Shown here one piece after another: positions 10,091 through 16,821 of a DNA stretch of 64,000 nucleotides. The stretch is from Duganella rivi (GTDB lineage: Bacteria > Pseudomonadota > Gammaproteobacteria > Burkholderiales > Burkholderiaceae_D), in contig NZ_WWCK01000009.1 in NCBI RefSeq assembly GCF_009857435.1, positions 62,001 through 126,000 on the forward strand. Reading direction: 5' to 3'. The notes beneath the pieces were generated by a model. It did not search any database and was not told where the DNA came from. It saw only the letters and a list, made by a program, of their open reading frames with translations. Within the stretch, counting starts at the first letter, position 1. Each line of letters starts with the position of its first letter. Made by a program: the position numbers and the translations under genes.

Positions 10091-10927
10091 CAGACCATGG
10101 CGCTGCCATCGGGCTCGGTCAACTACGCCACGCCGCTGATCCTCGACCTGGACGGCAACGGCGTGCAAACCCTGAGCATCGCGGCGGGCGTGCAGTTCGA
10201 CATCCGTGGTGAAGGCAAAGCCGTGCAAACCGGCTGGGTGGACGCCCACGACGGCCTGCTGGCTCTCGATCGCAATGGCGACGGCATCATCAACGACGGC
10301 GGCGAACTGTTCGGCAGCGGCACCACCTTGGCCAACGGCAGCAAAGCCGGCGACGGCTACGCCGCCCTGCAAGCGCTGGACAGCAACGGCGACGGCCAGC
10401 TCACCAGCGCCGACAGCGCCTACGCGGCCCTGCGCGTGTGGGTGGACAGCAACTCGGACGGCGTCAGCCAGGCCGATGAGCTGAAAACGCTGGCGCAGCT
10501 GAACATTGCCGCGATCAGCACCAAGGCCAACAGCACCTTGGTCCAGCAAAACGGCAACATCATCGGCCTGACCTCGAGCTACACCAGCACCGACGGCAGC
10601 ACTCACGAAAGTGCCGACGCATGGTTCCTAGCGCAGAAACAGGCAGCAACATCCACTGCCAGCCTGCAACAGCAAGTGAGCGGCTTGAGCAATGCAATCG
10701 GCGGCTACGCGGCAGCGGGCGCGGCGCCTGCGGCGCAAACGCAACAGCTGGATGTGCTGAAACCGGCAGCCGATGCGGCCCTGGCCGATAGTAGCGCCCA
10801 AGCACTGAGCGACGCCCTCAAGCAATACAGCGCCGCCCAAGGCCTGCAAGGCTTTGCCGCCGCCATCAACGGCAAATCGCCGGTGCAGGAGCACACCACC
10901 AGCTGGTTCACCGTCCCTAACCGGTAA
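2..10927 (+). CDS. Giant octad-repeat protein 1, C-terminal part (putative type I secreted adhesin)
   Basis: The reading frame is open from base 2, so the true start lies left of the window; the first in-frame start-like codon (146) sits inside the repeats and is not a credible start. About 3,360 residues are tandem eight-residue repeats (hydrophobic-small-Ala-Leu-Ser/Thr-Thr/Ser-Ala/Asp-Gln). Octads carrying E-T-x-D recur at 7- and 10-octad spacing. From about 10129 the repeats give way to a C-terminal domain with Asp-rich EF-hand-like loops (LDLDGNGV, LDRNGDGIIND, LDSNGDGQ, VDSNSDGVSQADEL), shared with the two giant genes at the right end. A Ser/Ala/Gln-rich tail ends in TTSWFTVPNR. There are no RTX GGxGxD nonapeptides. 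The architecture suggests a calcium-dependent type I secretion substrate acting at the cell surface; adhesion is inferred, not shown. The tail differs from that of the other two giant genes. Confidence 0.85.
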   Translation, partial: VSLTTAQATSLTTQQIAALSTAQVAALETQDLAALKTAQIAALTTAQLVALGTEQIIGLTSQQVSVLTTRQVAALSTDQINAMQSSALAALQSQQVAALSSNSVAALTTTQIAALSTAVLSSFTTGQIALLSTDQIIALTTLQAGALTTRQVTSLTTDQINALETQDVAAFTTAQIVALNSNQIIALNTAQIAGLRSQQVAALSTAQVAKLGTDQVAALETQDLAALQSQQALALSSNAVAALTTAQVAALTSTVLAAFNTAQIAALTSDQIVALTTAQSAVLTTRQIAALSTAQLAALETQDVAALKTQQIAALTTAHIAALDSAQAAALTSQHVAALSSQQIAALSSDQIVVMSSADLAALQSKQVGAIGTAAVAALTTDQVSALTSTVLAALTTAQATALTTDQIVALNTVQIGVLSTADLAALSTDQINALETRDFAVLKTSQIVALTSDQIGSLNTALIVALTTAQAAALTSTQLNALSTEQLAAMETQDFAALKTSQLLGLGTKGISTLTPAQIAALKTDQIVQLSSDQVQILSSAQLGALTTLQITAFTTAQIGYLLTSQVAVLTTADWAALKTSQLNALSTNQIAAVTTDQIVALTSQQAAALATRQVAALSTDQLNAMETLDLGALTSVQIAALTTTAVAALELTQLAALKTQQTASLTTQQLQALGTAQIAGLSTLQASTLTTQQVAALTSDQVQALETADLNALKSAQIVALSSDQIGYLTTAQVVALNSQQVAALTTRQLSALDSAQIAAIETRDLIALQTAQVAGLGTDALNALTSSQVGALSTAQLAALNTNQVRSLSTDQIVALSTLQISNLLTQQIAALSSDQLAAFGTHDVAALKTQQVAALGTAQINLLGTDQIVALNSQQVAALSSRQLNALATDQIVAIETRDLIALTTAQMSGLSTDNLNALTTAQVQALGTAQLGALSTNQLRALDTAQIVALSTLQASSLSTTHIAALTSDQLQALETADLNALKTAQIAALGTAQVSLLSTDQIVALNSQQVAALSSRQLNALTSDQIAALETRDLIALTTQQVAGLSTDSLGALTTAQVQALGTAQINALSSNQLRSLDTAQIVALSTLQASTLGTQQVAALTSAQLQALETADFAALKTAQLAALSTSQINLLTSDQIVALTTQQIASLSTRQLGALETNQVVAIETRDLAALTSSQITGLGTENLNILTSDQVHALTTVQLNALTSAQLQALATAQVALLSTAQASSLSTGQVQLLSSDQLVALGTDTLSVLKTQQIAALKTSQIASLNSAQIVALSTLQVSNLGTQQVAALGSDQINALETQDLNVLRTQQIAALTTNQIAGLSTEQAAALNTLQISSLSTSQLVALGSAQLQAFSTADIVALKTSQVAALTTGQLDALLSDQFRALSTAQINALSTAQFQSLASEQIVALTTLQASNLSSAQLQALSASQVAALETEDLAALKTAQVNALKTSQIALLNSDQIAGLSTLQVSTLATQQVAALGTAQVQALETQDLAALKSAQLQVLSSNQLDAITTTQLQAMGTAQLAALTTAQFQTLLTSQIAALTTQQVGGLATGQIASMSTGQLAALSTDEMVALKSAQVASLLTAQVVSLSTDQVFALTSNQVAALTTAQLASMSSDQIGAFGTEDFAALSAAQLAALGSLANLSSDQIQALTTQQIAGLSTAQIAALKTNQIVALKTNQIGALSTDGVGVLSSDQLKALELEDLAAMKTSQINALKTAQVVLLSTDQIAALTTLQFGNMLTQQVAALGTAQVQALSADDITALKTAQVSVLNSDQIGVLSNTQVQALTGTQLNTFSSAQVQSLNTDQIVALTTQQFALLGTAQVAALSTKQLSIIEQDDFAALKTLQVSVLSTAQIQALAPDRIAVMNSAQAQALNSAQLQALNSAQIQALSTTDLFALKSQQVAALNTNQLNSLLDYQLQSLGLVQLGALTSAQLQALGSDQIIQLTTAQYGLLSTAQIALLTTAQLGAIELEDVATLKTSQILALSSDQIQSLTVDRIAALTTQQAQALGTNQLAVLTTQQVQALETDDLAALKSNQLQALSSQQLNALIYDQVQGLGSAQLNALTSAQFHALGSDQIIFLSTAQASQLSSAQIVALGSDQLAAMELEDLAALVSNQIAALTTQQISQLDLAHVGALTTAQAVALGTAQLVALSTSQFQALTTDAVIALKTSQIAALTTNQLITLTQDQLQNLTTDQIDALTSAQASSLTTDQIAALTSTQIDNLGTRQLNALTSNQIAAISTDNFTTLSSSQIGALNAAQFGAITTDQMVALTSEQAVALTTAQVAALSSNQLDALETRDFVLLKTAQIAAITTANVAALTTDIVSVLTTAQVAGLGSDQVAALKTDQIVALTTAQITTLNSAQIGAMTTDQVSALSTEDFVALRSAQLAAFNTAQFAALTSDQLNALSTSAFTALTTAMLSSLTASQFSQLSTAQVGALTTSQAVSLNTDQLSALTTDQFAVLSTNAVRVLQSDQFGALTTDQIVALVTQQVRALNSMQLAGLTTDQVAALETRDLAALSTTQFNLLNTDQLQALLTDQFATLSTAQVSTLTTDQISAGLSTAQIVALTTLQASTLATKQVAALTTDQIVALETQDLSSFTTRQMVALTSDQITVLSSDQLNGLTTAELTALTTLQLINGLTTDQLTALDTAHITALTTNQLAYGISTDAIATLTTDQLAALRTAQSATLTTGQVAALTTDQIVALSTAQATTLTTQQVTSLTTDQIVALETQDLSSFTTRQMVALNTDQVAALRSDQLNSLTTTELAALTTNQIGYGLTTDQLVTLDSAHISALTTNQLAYGVGVASIAALTTDQIVALRTAQSATLTTAQVATLTTDQIIALTTSQASTLTTQQIASLTNDQVIALETVDLNALATRQITSLQATQVAVLTSDQLNALSTTQLVAFTTSQLINGLASEQVVALDTAHIVALSTQQLAYGFSIDNLNALTSDQIQSLRTAQIAGLTTVQTAGLNTDQLVALSASQMTGLNTAQMQALSADQIAAFSTAQIAAIDTQDMAALSAGQFTGLSSDQTVALTTAQIRGLKTLQINAIGASQIGVFTSDQLQALSTQQAAALSVDAVTGLSTAQLNVLTTADIAALGTLPISSIDTAKLVGLNTAQIQALTSAQLGAMTVDQLVAFSTGQIAALRTAQIGYLSTIQLGALSNTQVQALTTDQIASIKLSQIIALTVDQMGVLLTDQLQAFGTAQIQALSASQLNALSSSQSGALTTTQMAALKVAQISALDAAQINGFSTDQLGAWTTVQLGALTNAQIGYLSTDQIAGLTTAQVAGIKTSQLIVFTNAQLQAFTATQVPALATAGLTSLTVSQADAFTGAQVAAMSVTQTMALPSGSVNYATPLILDLDGNGVQTLSIAAGVQFDIRGEGKAVQTGWVDAHDGLLALDRNGDGIINDGGELFGSGTTLANGSKAGDGYAALQALDSNGDGQLTSADSAYAALRVWVDSNSDGVSQADELKTLAQLNIAAISTKANSTLVQQNGNIIGLTSSYTSTDGSTHESADAWFLAQKQAATSTASLQQQVSGLSNAIGGYAAAGAAPAAQTQQLDVLKPAADAALADSSAQALSDALKQYSAAQGLQGFAAAINGKSPVQEHTTSWFTVPNR

Positions 10928-10934
10928 TTAAAGT

Positions 10935-11020
10935 CGGGGTCAGTTCTGCCAATCGGACACGAGCCCTGCTGTAGCGCCCGCTACAGCAGGGCTCGTGTCC
11001 GATTGGCAGAACTGACCCCG
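10935..11020. terminator. Perfect 42-bp inverted repeat, REP-like, probable terminator
   Basis: Arms 10935-10976 and 10979-11020 are exact reverse complements with a 2-nt loop. The outer ends read CGGGGTCAGTTCTGCCAAT and its complement. It lies just after the stop of the giant gene. The outer termini recur in two other intergenic elements here (23991-24048 and, as a variant, 36072-36265), so this is a mobile or REP-type palindrome that may also stop transcription. There is no U-tract. Confidence 0.75.
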
Positions 11021-11076
11021 GAGTTGCCTAAGGCTTGAGCAGCGGGCGTTTTACAGTCTTGCTCCAGAGCCAAAAG

Positions 11077-11108
11077 TTGCCCCTTACCTAGCTACAAAAA
11101 GGTATGAT
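11077..11108 (+). promoter_or_regulatory. Weak sigma70-like promoter candidate
   Basis: TTGCCC (11077-11082) and a good -10 box TATGAT (11103-11108) precede the ATG at 11145. The 20-bp spacer is longer than ideal, so the -35 assignment is uncertain. The position fits a promoter for the glycosylation cassette. Confidence 0.3.
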
Positions 11109-11144
11109 AGGGCTTACTTTTGTGGTTCAATCCGAAGCTCAGCT

Positions 11145-14100
11145 ATGACCGTACAAGCACCTGCAGCACCAGCCCCTGTCGATACCAGCCCTCTGGGCAC
11201 TGTCATGGGCATGGCCGCCCAAGGCGTCCTCTCCATCGGTGACCTGTTTGGCGCGGCGGCAGTCCTGCAAGAAAGCGGCCAATTGCCGGCCGCCATCGCC
11301 CTGTACCGCACCTGGATCGACCACACGCCGTCGCCGCTGGCCTACGCAGCCTGCTTCAATCTGGCCGTGGTGCTGTCCAATGCAGGCGACGATCCCGGCG
11401 CCGAACTGGTGCTGCGCCGCGCCATCGCGCAAAACCCGAACTTCGTTGAAGCACGCCTGAATCTCGGCACCCTGCTGGAACGCACCGGCCGCCCGAACGA
11501 CGCGCTGGCCATGTGGAAGTCCATCCTGTCCGATCCGATCGAACCGGACATCAAGACCAACACCACGCTCTACATCCAAACGCTCAACAATCTCGGCCGC
11601 CTGCTGGAAATCCAGAAGCGCTACCCGGAAGCAGAAGCCATGCTGGCCGTCAGCCTCGGCGTCGATCCGCAGCAAGCCAATGTGATGACGCACTGGGTGC
11701 ACCTGCGCCAGAAGCAGTGCGAGTGGCCGGTGTACGCCGGCCTCGAACACATCTCGGTCGCCACCATGATGGAAGGCACCTCGGCACTGGCCATGCTCAG
11801 CGCCTCCGCCGATCCAGCCATGCAGCTGGCCGCCGCCAAGCGTTTCGTCAACGAGAAGATCAACGCCGCCGTCGCGCCGCTGACCGGCGCCCATGGCTAC
11901 GGCCACAACCGCCTGCGCATCGGCTACCTGTCGTCGGACTTTTGCTCGCACGCGGTGTCCATCCTGACCGCCGAGCTGTACGAACTGCACGACCGCAACA
12001 AGTTCGAGGTCTACGCCTTCAGCTGGAGCCGCGAGGACGGTTCGCCGATCCGCGCCCGCGTGGTCAAGGCCATGGATCACTACATCCGCATCGACAAGCT
12101 GAGCGACGAGCAAGCCGCGCGCACCATCCGTGCCCACGAAATCGACATCCTGGTCGACCTGCATGGCCTGACCCTCGGCGCCCGCCCGCAAATCCTGGCC
12201 TACCGTCCAGCGCCGGTGCAGCTGACCTACCTCGGCTTCCCAGGCAGCACCGGCCTGCCCGGCGTTGATTACGTGATTGCCGACGAGTTCCTGATCACGC
12301 CGGAAATGACCGAGCACTTCACCGAGAAGCCGCTGTACCTGCCGGACTGCTTCCAGATCAACGACCGCCAGCGCGCCATCGCCGCCAAGCCGACCCGCGC
12401 CTCGGTCAACCTGCCGGAAGACGCGTTTGTCTTCTGCTCGTTCAACAACAATTTCAAGTTCACGCCCGACCTGTTCGAGGTGTGGATGAACATCCTGCGC
12501 CGCGTGCCGAACTCGGTGCTGTGGCTGGTGGCCGATTACCCGGAAGTACGCGAGAACCTGTTCCGCTACGCCGAGCAAGCCGGCATCGACCGCAGCCGCA
12601 TCATCTTCAACACCCGCGCTGTGCCCGCCGAATATCTGGCGCGCTACCAGTTGGCCGACCTGTTCCTCGACACCTTCCCGTTCAACGCCGGCACCACCGC
12701 CAGCGATGCACTGTGGGCCGGCCTGCCGCTGCTGACGTGCGCCGGCCAGACCTTCTCCTCGCGCATGGCCGGTAGCCTGCTGCGCGCAGTCGATCTGCCG
12801 CAGCTGATTACCCACAGTTTCGAAGACTACGAAGAGAAAGCCGTCGAACTGGCCAACAACCCGCAGCGCATCGCTTCGATGAAGCGCCAACTGCAAGCCA
12901 ACCGCCTGACTTGCGCGCTATTCGACAGCCCGCGCTTCGTGCGCAATATGGAAACCGCGCTGCTGAAAGTTGCCAAGCCAGCCGCACCGCGTCTGGCAGC
13001 ACCGGCGCACGCCGTGCATCCATCGGACGAAACGCCTGCCGCACCAGTGCGCATTGACCAGATCCCTATCGTGGCCGTCTCGTACAACGCGCCGGATTTG
13101 ATTGAAGCGCTGCTGCGCACGCTGCGCCAGTTCTACACCAACCGCGTCTACATTATCGACGGCTCCAACCCTGACGTGGCCGAACAAATCCGCGCCATCA
13201 CCGATGGCTACGAGAACGTCGAGTTCATCCCGTTCGGCTACAACATCCACCATGGCCCCGGCATGGCGTGGGCCATGGGCCACCTTGGCTTGTCGGGCGA
13301 AGTGCTGTTCCTCGATTCCGACGTAGAAATCCTCAAGCCGGGCTTCCTCGAATCGCTGCACAGCTATTTGAAACCGGAGATGTACGGCGTCGGCAATCTG
13401 CAGTGGGTCAACGAATCCGGCCACAGCCGCGATGCGTCCGCGCCAGATGCCATCCCATACCTGCACCCGGCCTGCATGCTGGTCAACATCGAAGTGATGC
13501 GCCAGTGGCCGCTGCCGATCAAGCACGGCGCGCCGCTGATTCCGGCCATGATCGCCCTGCATCAAGCAGGCGCGTCCAACCTGCTGTACGGCGTCGACTG
13601 GGTACGTGACGATTTCAGCCGCGAGCCTAGCCGCCAGTTCATCAAGCACGACTGGCAAGGCACGGTCATCCGCACCGGTGGCTACCACTATGACCTGCCG
13701 AGCAGCGGCGGCGAATTCAACGCCGACCTGCTCAACCTGGTACCAACCAACGCCCGCAAAGTAGTAGAGCTGGGCTGCCGCGACGGCGCTTTCGCCAAAG
13801 CCTACCGCGCGCGCAATCCGCTGGCCCACTACACCGGCATCGAAGCCGATCCTGCACCGGCCCAGGCCGCGCGTCCGCACTGTGATTTCGTCTTCAACGC
13901 CCACATCGAACAAGCCGGCGCCGACCTTTGGGATCACGTACGCGGCGCCGATTGCTGGGTGCTGGACGAAGCCCTGGAAAAGCTCGACGATCCGTGGAGC
14001 CTGCTGCAAAAGATCCGTACCAACATCGCACCGGGCGGCAAGATCGTCATCGCGCTGCGCAACTTCCAGCACTGGAGCATGCAAGCGCGCCTCAACGCCG

Positions 14101-14354
14101 GCGACCTTCGCTACGGCCCGGGCGGCATCGAAAAATCCCGCAAGCGCATCTTCACGCGCGGCGTGATGCTGGAGATGCTGCAACAGACCGGCTTCCAGAT
14201 CAGCGGCGGCAGCGCCCGCATCGTGGACGAGCCGGCGCGCGAAAAATACCTGCCGGCGATCCGCATGATGGCCGGCGCCAGCGGCGTTGACCCGGTGGTG
14301 GCAGTCGAGGACGCGCTGCCGTGGCAGTACATAATGACCGCCGTTGCGGCCTAA
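11145..14354 (+). CDS. TPR / SPINDLY-OGT-like GT41 / GT2 / methyltransferase fusion, copy 1
   Basis: 1069 residues with four parts. TPR-like helical repeats occupy about 20-190. A GT41 (O-GlcNAc transferase/SPINDLY-type) catalytic region spans about 248-600, with RIGYLSSDFCSHAV, ILVDLHGLTLGARPQILAYR and LDTFPFNAGTTASDALWAGL. A GT-A fold GT2-like region begins about 639 (IPIVAVSYNAPDL) with DxD-type LFLDSDVEIL near 721. A class I SAM-dependent methyltransferase begins about 871 (VVELGCRDGAFAKAY). GT41 enzymes transfer a sugar from a nucleotide sugar to Ser/Thr or Asn of cytoplasmic proteins. No signal peptide is seen, so it should act in the cytoplasm before export. The ATG at 11145 is used; its ribosome site is weak. 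First gene of the cassette, followed closely by a GT2. The acceptor is unknown: the adjacent Ser/Thr-rich giant proteins are attractive candidates, flagellin is an alternative. Confidence 0.85.
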   Translation: MTVQAPAAPAPVDTSPLGTVMGMAAQGVLSIGDLFGAAAVLQESGQLPAAIALYRTWIDHTPSPLAYAACFNLAVVLSNAGDDPGAELVLRRAIAQNPNFVEARLNLGTLLERTGRPNDALAMWKSILSDPIEPDIKTNTTLYIQTLNNLGRLLEIQKRYPEAEAMLAVSLGVDPQQANVMTHWVHLRQKQCEWPVYAGLEHISVATMMEGTSALAMLSASADPAMQLAAAKRFVNEKINAAVAPLTGAHGYGHNRLRIGYLSSDFCSHAVSILTAELYELHDRNKFEVYAFSWSREDGSPIRARVVKAMDHYIRIDKLSDEQAARTIRAHEIDILVDLHGLTLGARPQILAYRPAPVQLTYLGFPGSTGLPGVDYVIADEFLITPEMTEHFTEKPLYLPDCFQINDRQRAIAAKPTRASVNLPEDAFVFCSFNNNFKFTPDLFEVWMNILRRVPNSVLWLVADYPEVRENLFRYAEQAGIDRSRIIFNTRAVPAEYLARYQLADLFLDTFPFNAGTTASDALWAGLPLLTCAGQTFSSRMAGSLLRAVDLPQLITHSFEDYEEKAVELANNPQRIASMKRQLQANRLTCALFDSPRFVRNMETALLKVAKPAAPRLAAPAHAVHPSDETPAAPVRIDQIPIVAVSYNAPDLIEALLRTLRQFYTNRVYIIDGSNPDVAEQIRAITDGYENVEFIPFGYNIHHGPGMAWAMGHLGLSGEVLFLDSDVEILKPGFLESLHSYLKPEMYGVGNLQWVNESGHSRDASAPDAIPYLHPACMLVNIEVMRQWPLPIKHGAPLIPAMIALHQAGASNLLYGVDWVRDDFSREPSRQFIKHDWQGTVIRTGGYHYDLPSSGGEFNADLLNLVPTNARKVVELGCRDGAFAKAYRARNPLAHYTGIEADPAPAQAARPHCDFVFNAHIEQAGADLWDHVRGADCWVLDEALEKLDDPWSLLQKIRTNIAPGGKIVIALRNFQHWSMQARLNAGDLRYGPGGIEKSRKRIFTRGVMLEMLQQTGFQISGGSARIVDEPAREKYLPAIRMMAGASGVDPVVAVEDALPWQYIMTAVAA

Positions 14355-14376
14355 GCCTTCAGGAGTCTTACATTTC

Positions 14377-15252
14377 ATGAGTTTGCCATTAGTCAGCATC
14401 ATCATCCCGTCGTACAAGACCGCGCACTTCGAGGCTTGCCTGCGTTCGGCCATCGGCCAGACCTATCCAAACATTGAGATCCTGGTCAGCGACAACTGCC
14501 CGACCGAGGAAATCAAGGAAATCTGCAAGCGCTACAGCCAGAACGTGATCTACCAGCGCAACACCGCGGTGCGCGAGCAGAACGTGCTGACCGCTTTCTT
14601 TAGCGCCAAGGGCCACCTGATCAAGCCGCTGTTCGACGACGATATCCTGCACCCGTTCTGCGTCGAGCGCATGGTGGCAGCCATGAATATGAACCCGGAA
14701 ACGCAGCTGGTGTTCTCGGCCTCGCAAGTGATCAACACCGACAACGAGCGCACCGAGACCCGCCGCCCGTACGAAGCCAGCGGCGCCATGAGTGGCCGCG
14801 ACATGCAGCGCTCGATGGTGCTGGGCATGCGCAACTTCGTCGGCGAATTCAGCTCCATCATGTTCCGCCGCGAACGCCTGTGGCAAGTTGGCACCAAGCT
14901 GTTCAGCTACGGCACCCACGACTGCGCGCTGGGTCTGGCCGACGTGGCCGCCTACTTCAACCTCGTGCGTGACGCGCAGGTGTTCTACATCGACGAAGAG
15001 CTGTCCTACTTCCGCCACGACCAGCGCCTGAATTCCAACTCCAACCCGAACAGCAATCCCAACTTCGGCTACTGCTTCTCCGACTACATCGACCTGCTGA
15101 TCGAATCGGTCGACGCCGGCGTGGTCGCGCGCGAGGAACTGTTCGTGATGCTGCCGACGGTGGACGATGTTGCCGCCCGCCTGGGCCAGGTGTTCCCGAT
15201 GGTGCTCACCTCCCAGCAGCGCTACCACGCTGTGCTGGCCAGCCAAAACTAA
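14377..15252 (+). CDS. GT2 family glycosyltransferase
   Basis: 291 residues from the ATG at 14377, preceded by AGGAG at 14361; an upstream in-frame extension to 14344 is not needed. The N-terminus LPLVSIIIPSYKTAHFEACL and the segment YPNIEILVSDNC are typical of GT2 GT-A folds; FDDDIL supplies the DxD-like metal/nucleotide site. It lies 22 bp after the fusion protein and 12 bp before the ketoisomerase, so it is probably cotranscribed. It likely adds one sugar residue to a protein- or lipid-linked glycan in the cytoplasm. Donor and acceptor cannot be read from sequence. Confidence 0.85.
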   Translation: MSLPLVSIIIPSYKTAHFEACLRSAIGQTYPNIEILVSDNCPTEEIKEICKRYSQNVIYQRNTAVREQNVLTAFFSAKGHLIKPLFDDDILHPFCVERMVAAMNMNPETQLVFSASQVINTDNERTETRRPYEASGAMSGRDMQRSMVLGMRNFVGEFSSIMFRRERLWQVGTKLFSYGTHDCALGLADVAAYFNLVRDAQVFYIDEELSYFRHDQRLNSNSNPNSNPNFGYCFSDYIDLLIESVDAGVVAREELFVMLPTVDDVAARLGQVFPMVLTSQQRYHAVLASQN

Positions 15253-15264
15253 GGACATATTGCC

Positions 15265-15690
15265 ATGATAGATCAATGCAAACTGATCGACCTGCCGAAA
15301 CACCATGACCCGCGCGGCAACCTGTCCGTGATCGAAGGCGGCATCCACGTGCCGTTCGACATCAAGCGCGTCTATTACCTGTACGACGTGCCGGGCGGCT
15401 CCTCGCGTGCCGGTCACGGCCACATCGAGTTGCAGCAGCTGTTCATCGCCATGTCCGGCAGCTTTGACGTGATTGTCGATGACGGTTACGAGCGCAAACG
15501 CATCCACCTGAACCGCTCCTACTACGGCCTGTACGTGCCGGGCATGATGTGGCGCGAAGTGGAAAACTTCTCCTCGGGCGGCGTGTGCCTGGTGTTGGCC
15601 TCCACCCTGTACGACCCTGACGATTACTACCGCGAATACGACGGCTTCGTCGACGCAGTTCACAAGCAAAATAAGAAGGCGAAACCATGA
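15265..15690 (+). CDS. dTDP-4-keto-6-deoxyglucose 3,4-ketoisomerase (FdtA/QdtA/WxcM-like cupin)
   Basis: 141 residues, the usual size for single-domain FdtA/QdtA-type sugar isomerases of the cupin fold. Recognisable features are HDPRGNLSVIEG near the N-terminus, RVYYLYDVPGG, the His-containing GHGHIELQQL segment and YGLYVPGMMWREVENFS. The family moves the keto group of dTDP-4-keto-6-deoxyglucose from C4 to C3, preparing it for amination. The next gene is the matching aminotransferase and overlaps it (ATGA at 15687). FdtA (galacto product, Fuc3N) and QdtA (gluco product, Qui3N) cannot be told apart here. AAGGA lies upstream of the ATG. No rmlA/rmlB for the precursor is in the window. Confidence 0.85.
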   Translation: MIDQCKLIDLPKHHDPRGNLSVIEGGIHVPFDIKRVYYLYDVPGGSSRAGHGHIELQQLFIAMSGSFDVIVDDGYERKRIHLNRSYYGLYVPGMMWREVENFSSGGVCLVLASTLYDPDDYYREYDGFVDAVHKQNKKAKP

Positions 15691-16805
15691 GCATTCCTTT
15701 CCTCGACCTGAAAGCCATCAACCTCGCGCATGCCGACGAGATGGAAGCCGCGTTCAAGCGCGTGCTCAACTCGGGCTGGTTCATTCAAGGGCAGGAAGTG
15801 GCGCAGTTCGAGCGCAGCTTTGCCGCTTACTGCAACGCTGAGCACGCGATTGGCGTAGCCAACGGCCTCGACGCCATCTTCATGATTTTGAAAGCCTACG
15901 GCATCGGCCCCGGCGACGAAGTCATCGTGCCGAGCAACACCTTCATCGCCACCTGGCTGGCAGTGAGCCACTGCGGCGCCACGCCGATCCCGGTAGAGCC
16001 GGTGGAAGCCACTTACAACCTCGATCCGGCCAAGATTGCCGCCGCCATCACGCCGCGCACCAAGGCCATCATGCCGGTGCACCTGTACGGACAGCCGGCC
16101 GACATGCAGCCGATCATGGCCATCGCGCGCCAGCACGGCCTCAAGGTGATCGAGGACTCGGCGCAGGCGCACGGCGCGCGCTGCCACGGCCAGTTGGCCG
16201 GCCAGCTCGGCGACGCCGCCGCCTTCAGCTTCTATCCAGGTAAAAACCTCGGCGCGCTGGGCGACGGCGGCGCCGTCACCACCAACGATGCGACGCTGGC
16301 GCAAGCCATCCGCACGCTGGGCAACTACGGTTCGCGCGTGAAGTACTACAACGACGTCGCCGGCTACAACTCGCGCCTCGACGAACTGCAAGCAGCACTG
16401 CTGTCGGTCAAGCTGCCGTCGCTGGACGCCGGCAACACCCAGCGCAAGGCCATCGCCGCTTTCTACAGCGAGCAGCTGGCCGACCGCCCGGGCGGTATCG
16501 TGCTGCCGGTCGTACCTGAATGGGCCGATCCGGTCTGGCACTTGTATGTGATCCGTCACCCACAGCGCGACGCGCTGGCGAAAGCGCTGGCAGCGGCCGG
16601 CGTCGGCACCATCGTGCACTACCCGGTGCCGCCGCATCTGCAACCGGCGTATGCCGAACTGGGCTACAAGCAAGGCGACTTCCCGATTGCCGAAGCCATC
16701 CACCGCGAGGTGCTGAGCCTGCCAATGGGCCCGACCATGACGCTGGAACAAGCCGCCCAAGTGGTGGCCGCCCTGCGCACCGCTCTGGCTGGCCTGAACC
16801 AATAA
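15687..16805 (+). CDS. DegT/DnrJ/EryC1 sugar 3-aminotransferase (FdtB/QdtB-like)
   Basis: 372 residues, typical of PLP-dependent DegT family aminotransferases. The N-terminal IPFLDLKAIN, the VIVPSNTFIATWLAV segment, VIEDSAQAHGA and SFYPGKNLGALGDGG are family signatures; K186 in the last is the expected PLP-binding lysine. Its start overlaps the ketoisomerase stop, implying translational coupling. With that enzyme it would make dTDP-3-amino-3,6-dideoxyhexose using glutamate as amino donor, which the hexapeptide acyltransferase at 18150 could N-acylate. The exact sugar stereochemistry is inferred only to Qui3N or Fuc3N level. Confidence 0.87.
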   Translation: MSIPFLDLKAINLAHADEMEAAFKRVLNSGWFIQGQEVAQFERSFAAYCNAEHAIGVANGLDAIFMILKAYGIGPGDEVIVPSNTFIATWLAVSHCGATPIPVEPVEATYNLDPAKIAAAITPRTKAIMPVHLYGQPADMQPIMAIARQHGLKVIEDSAQAHGARCHGQLAGQLGDAAAFSFYPGKNLGALGDGGAVTTNDATLAQAIRTLGNYGSRVKYYNDVAGYNSRLDELQAALLSVKLPSLDAGNTQRKAIAAFYSEQLADRPGGIVLPVVPEWADPVWHLYVIRHPQRDALAKALAAAGVGTIVHYPVPPHLQPAYAELGYKQGDFPIAEAIHREVLSLPMGPTMTLEQAAQVVAALRTALAGLNQ

Positions 16806-16821
16806 TCACCGAGTACGCACC

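Noticed and set aside
10129..10625. RTX toxin
   Set aside because: No GGxGxDxxx nonapeptide repeats and no acyltransferase or toxin domain; the Asp-rich loops are of EF-hand-like type instead.
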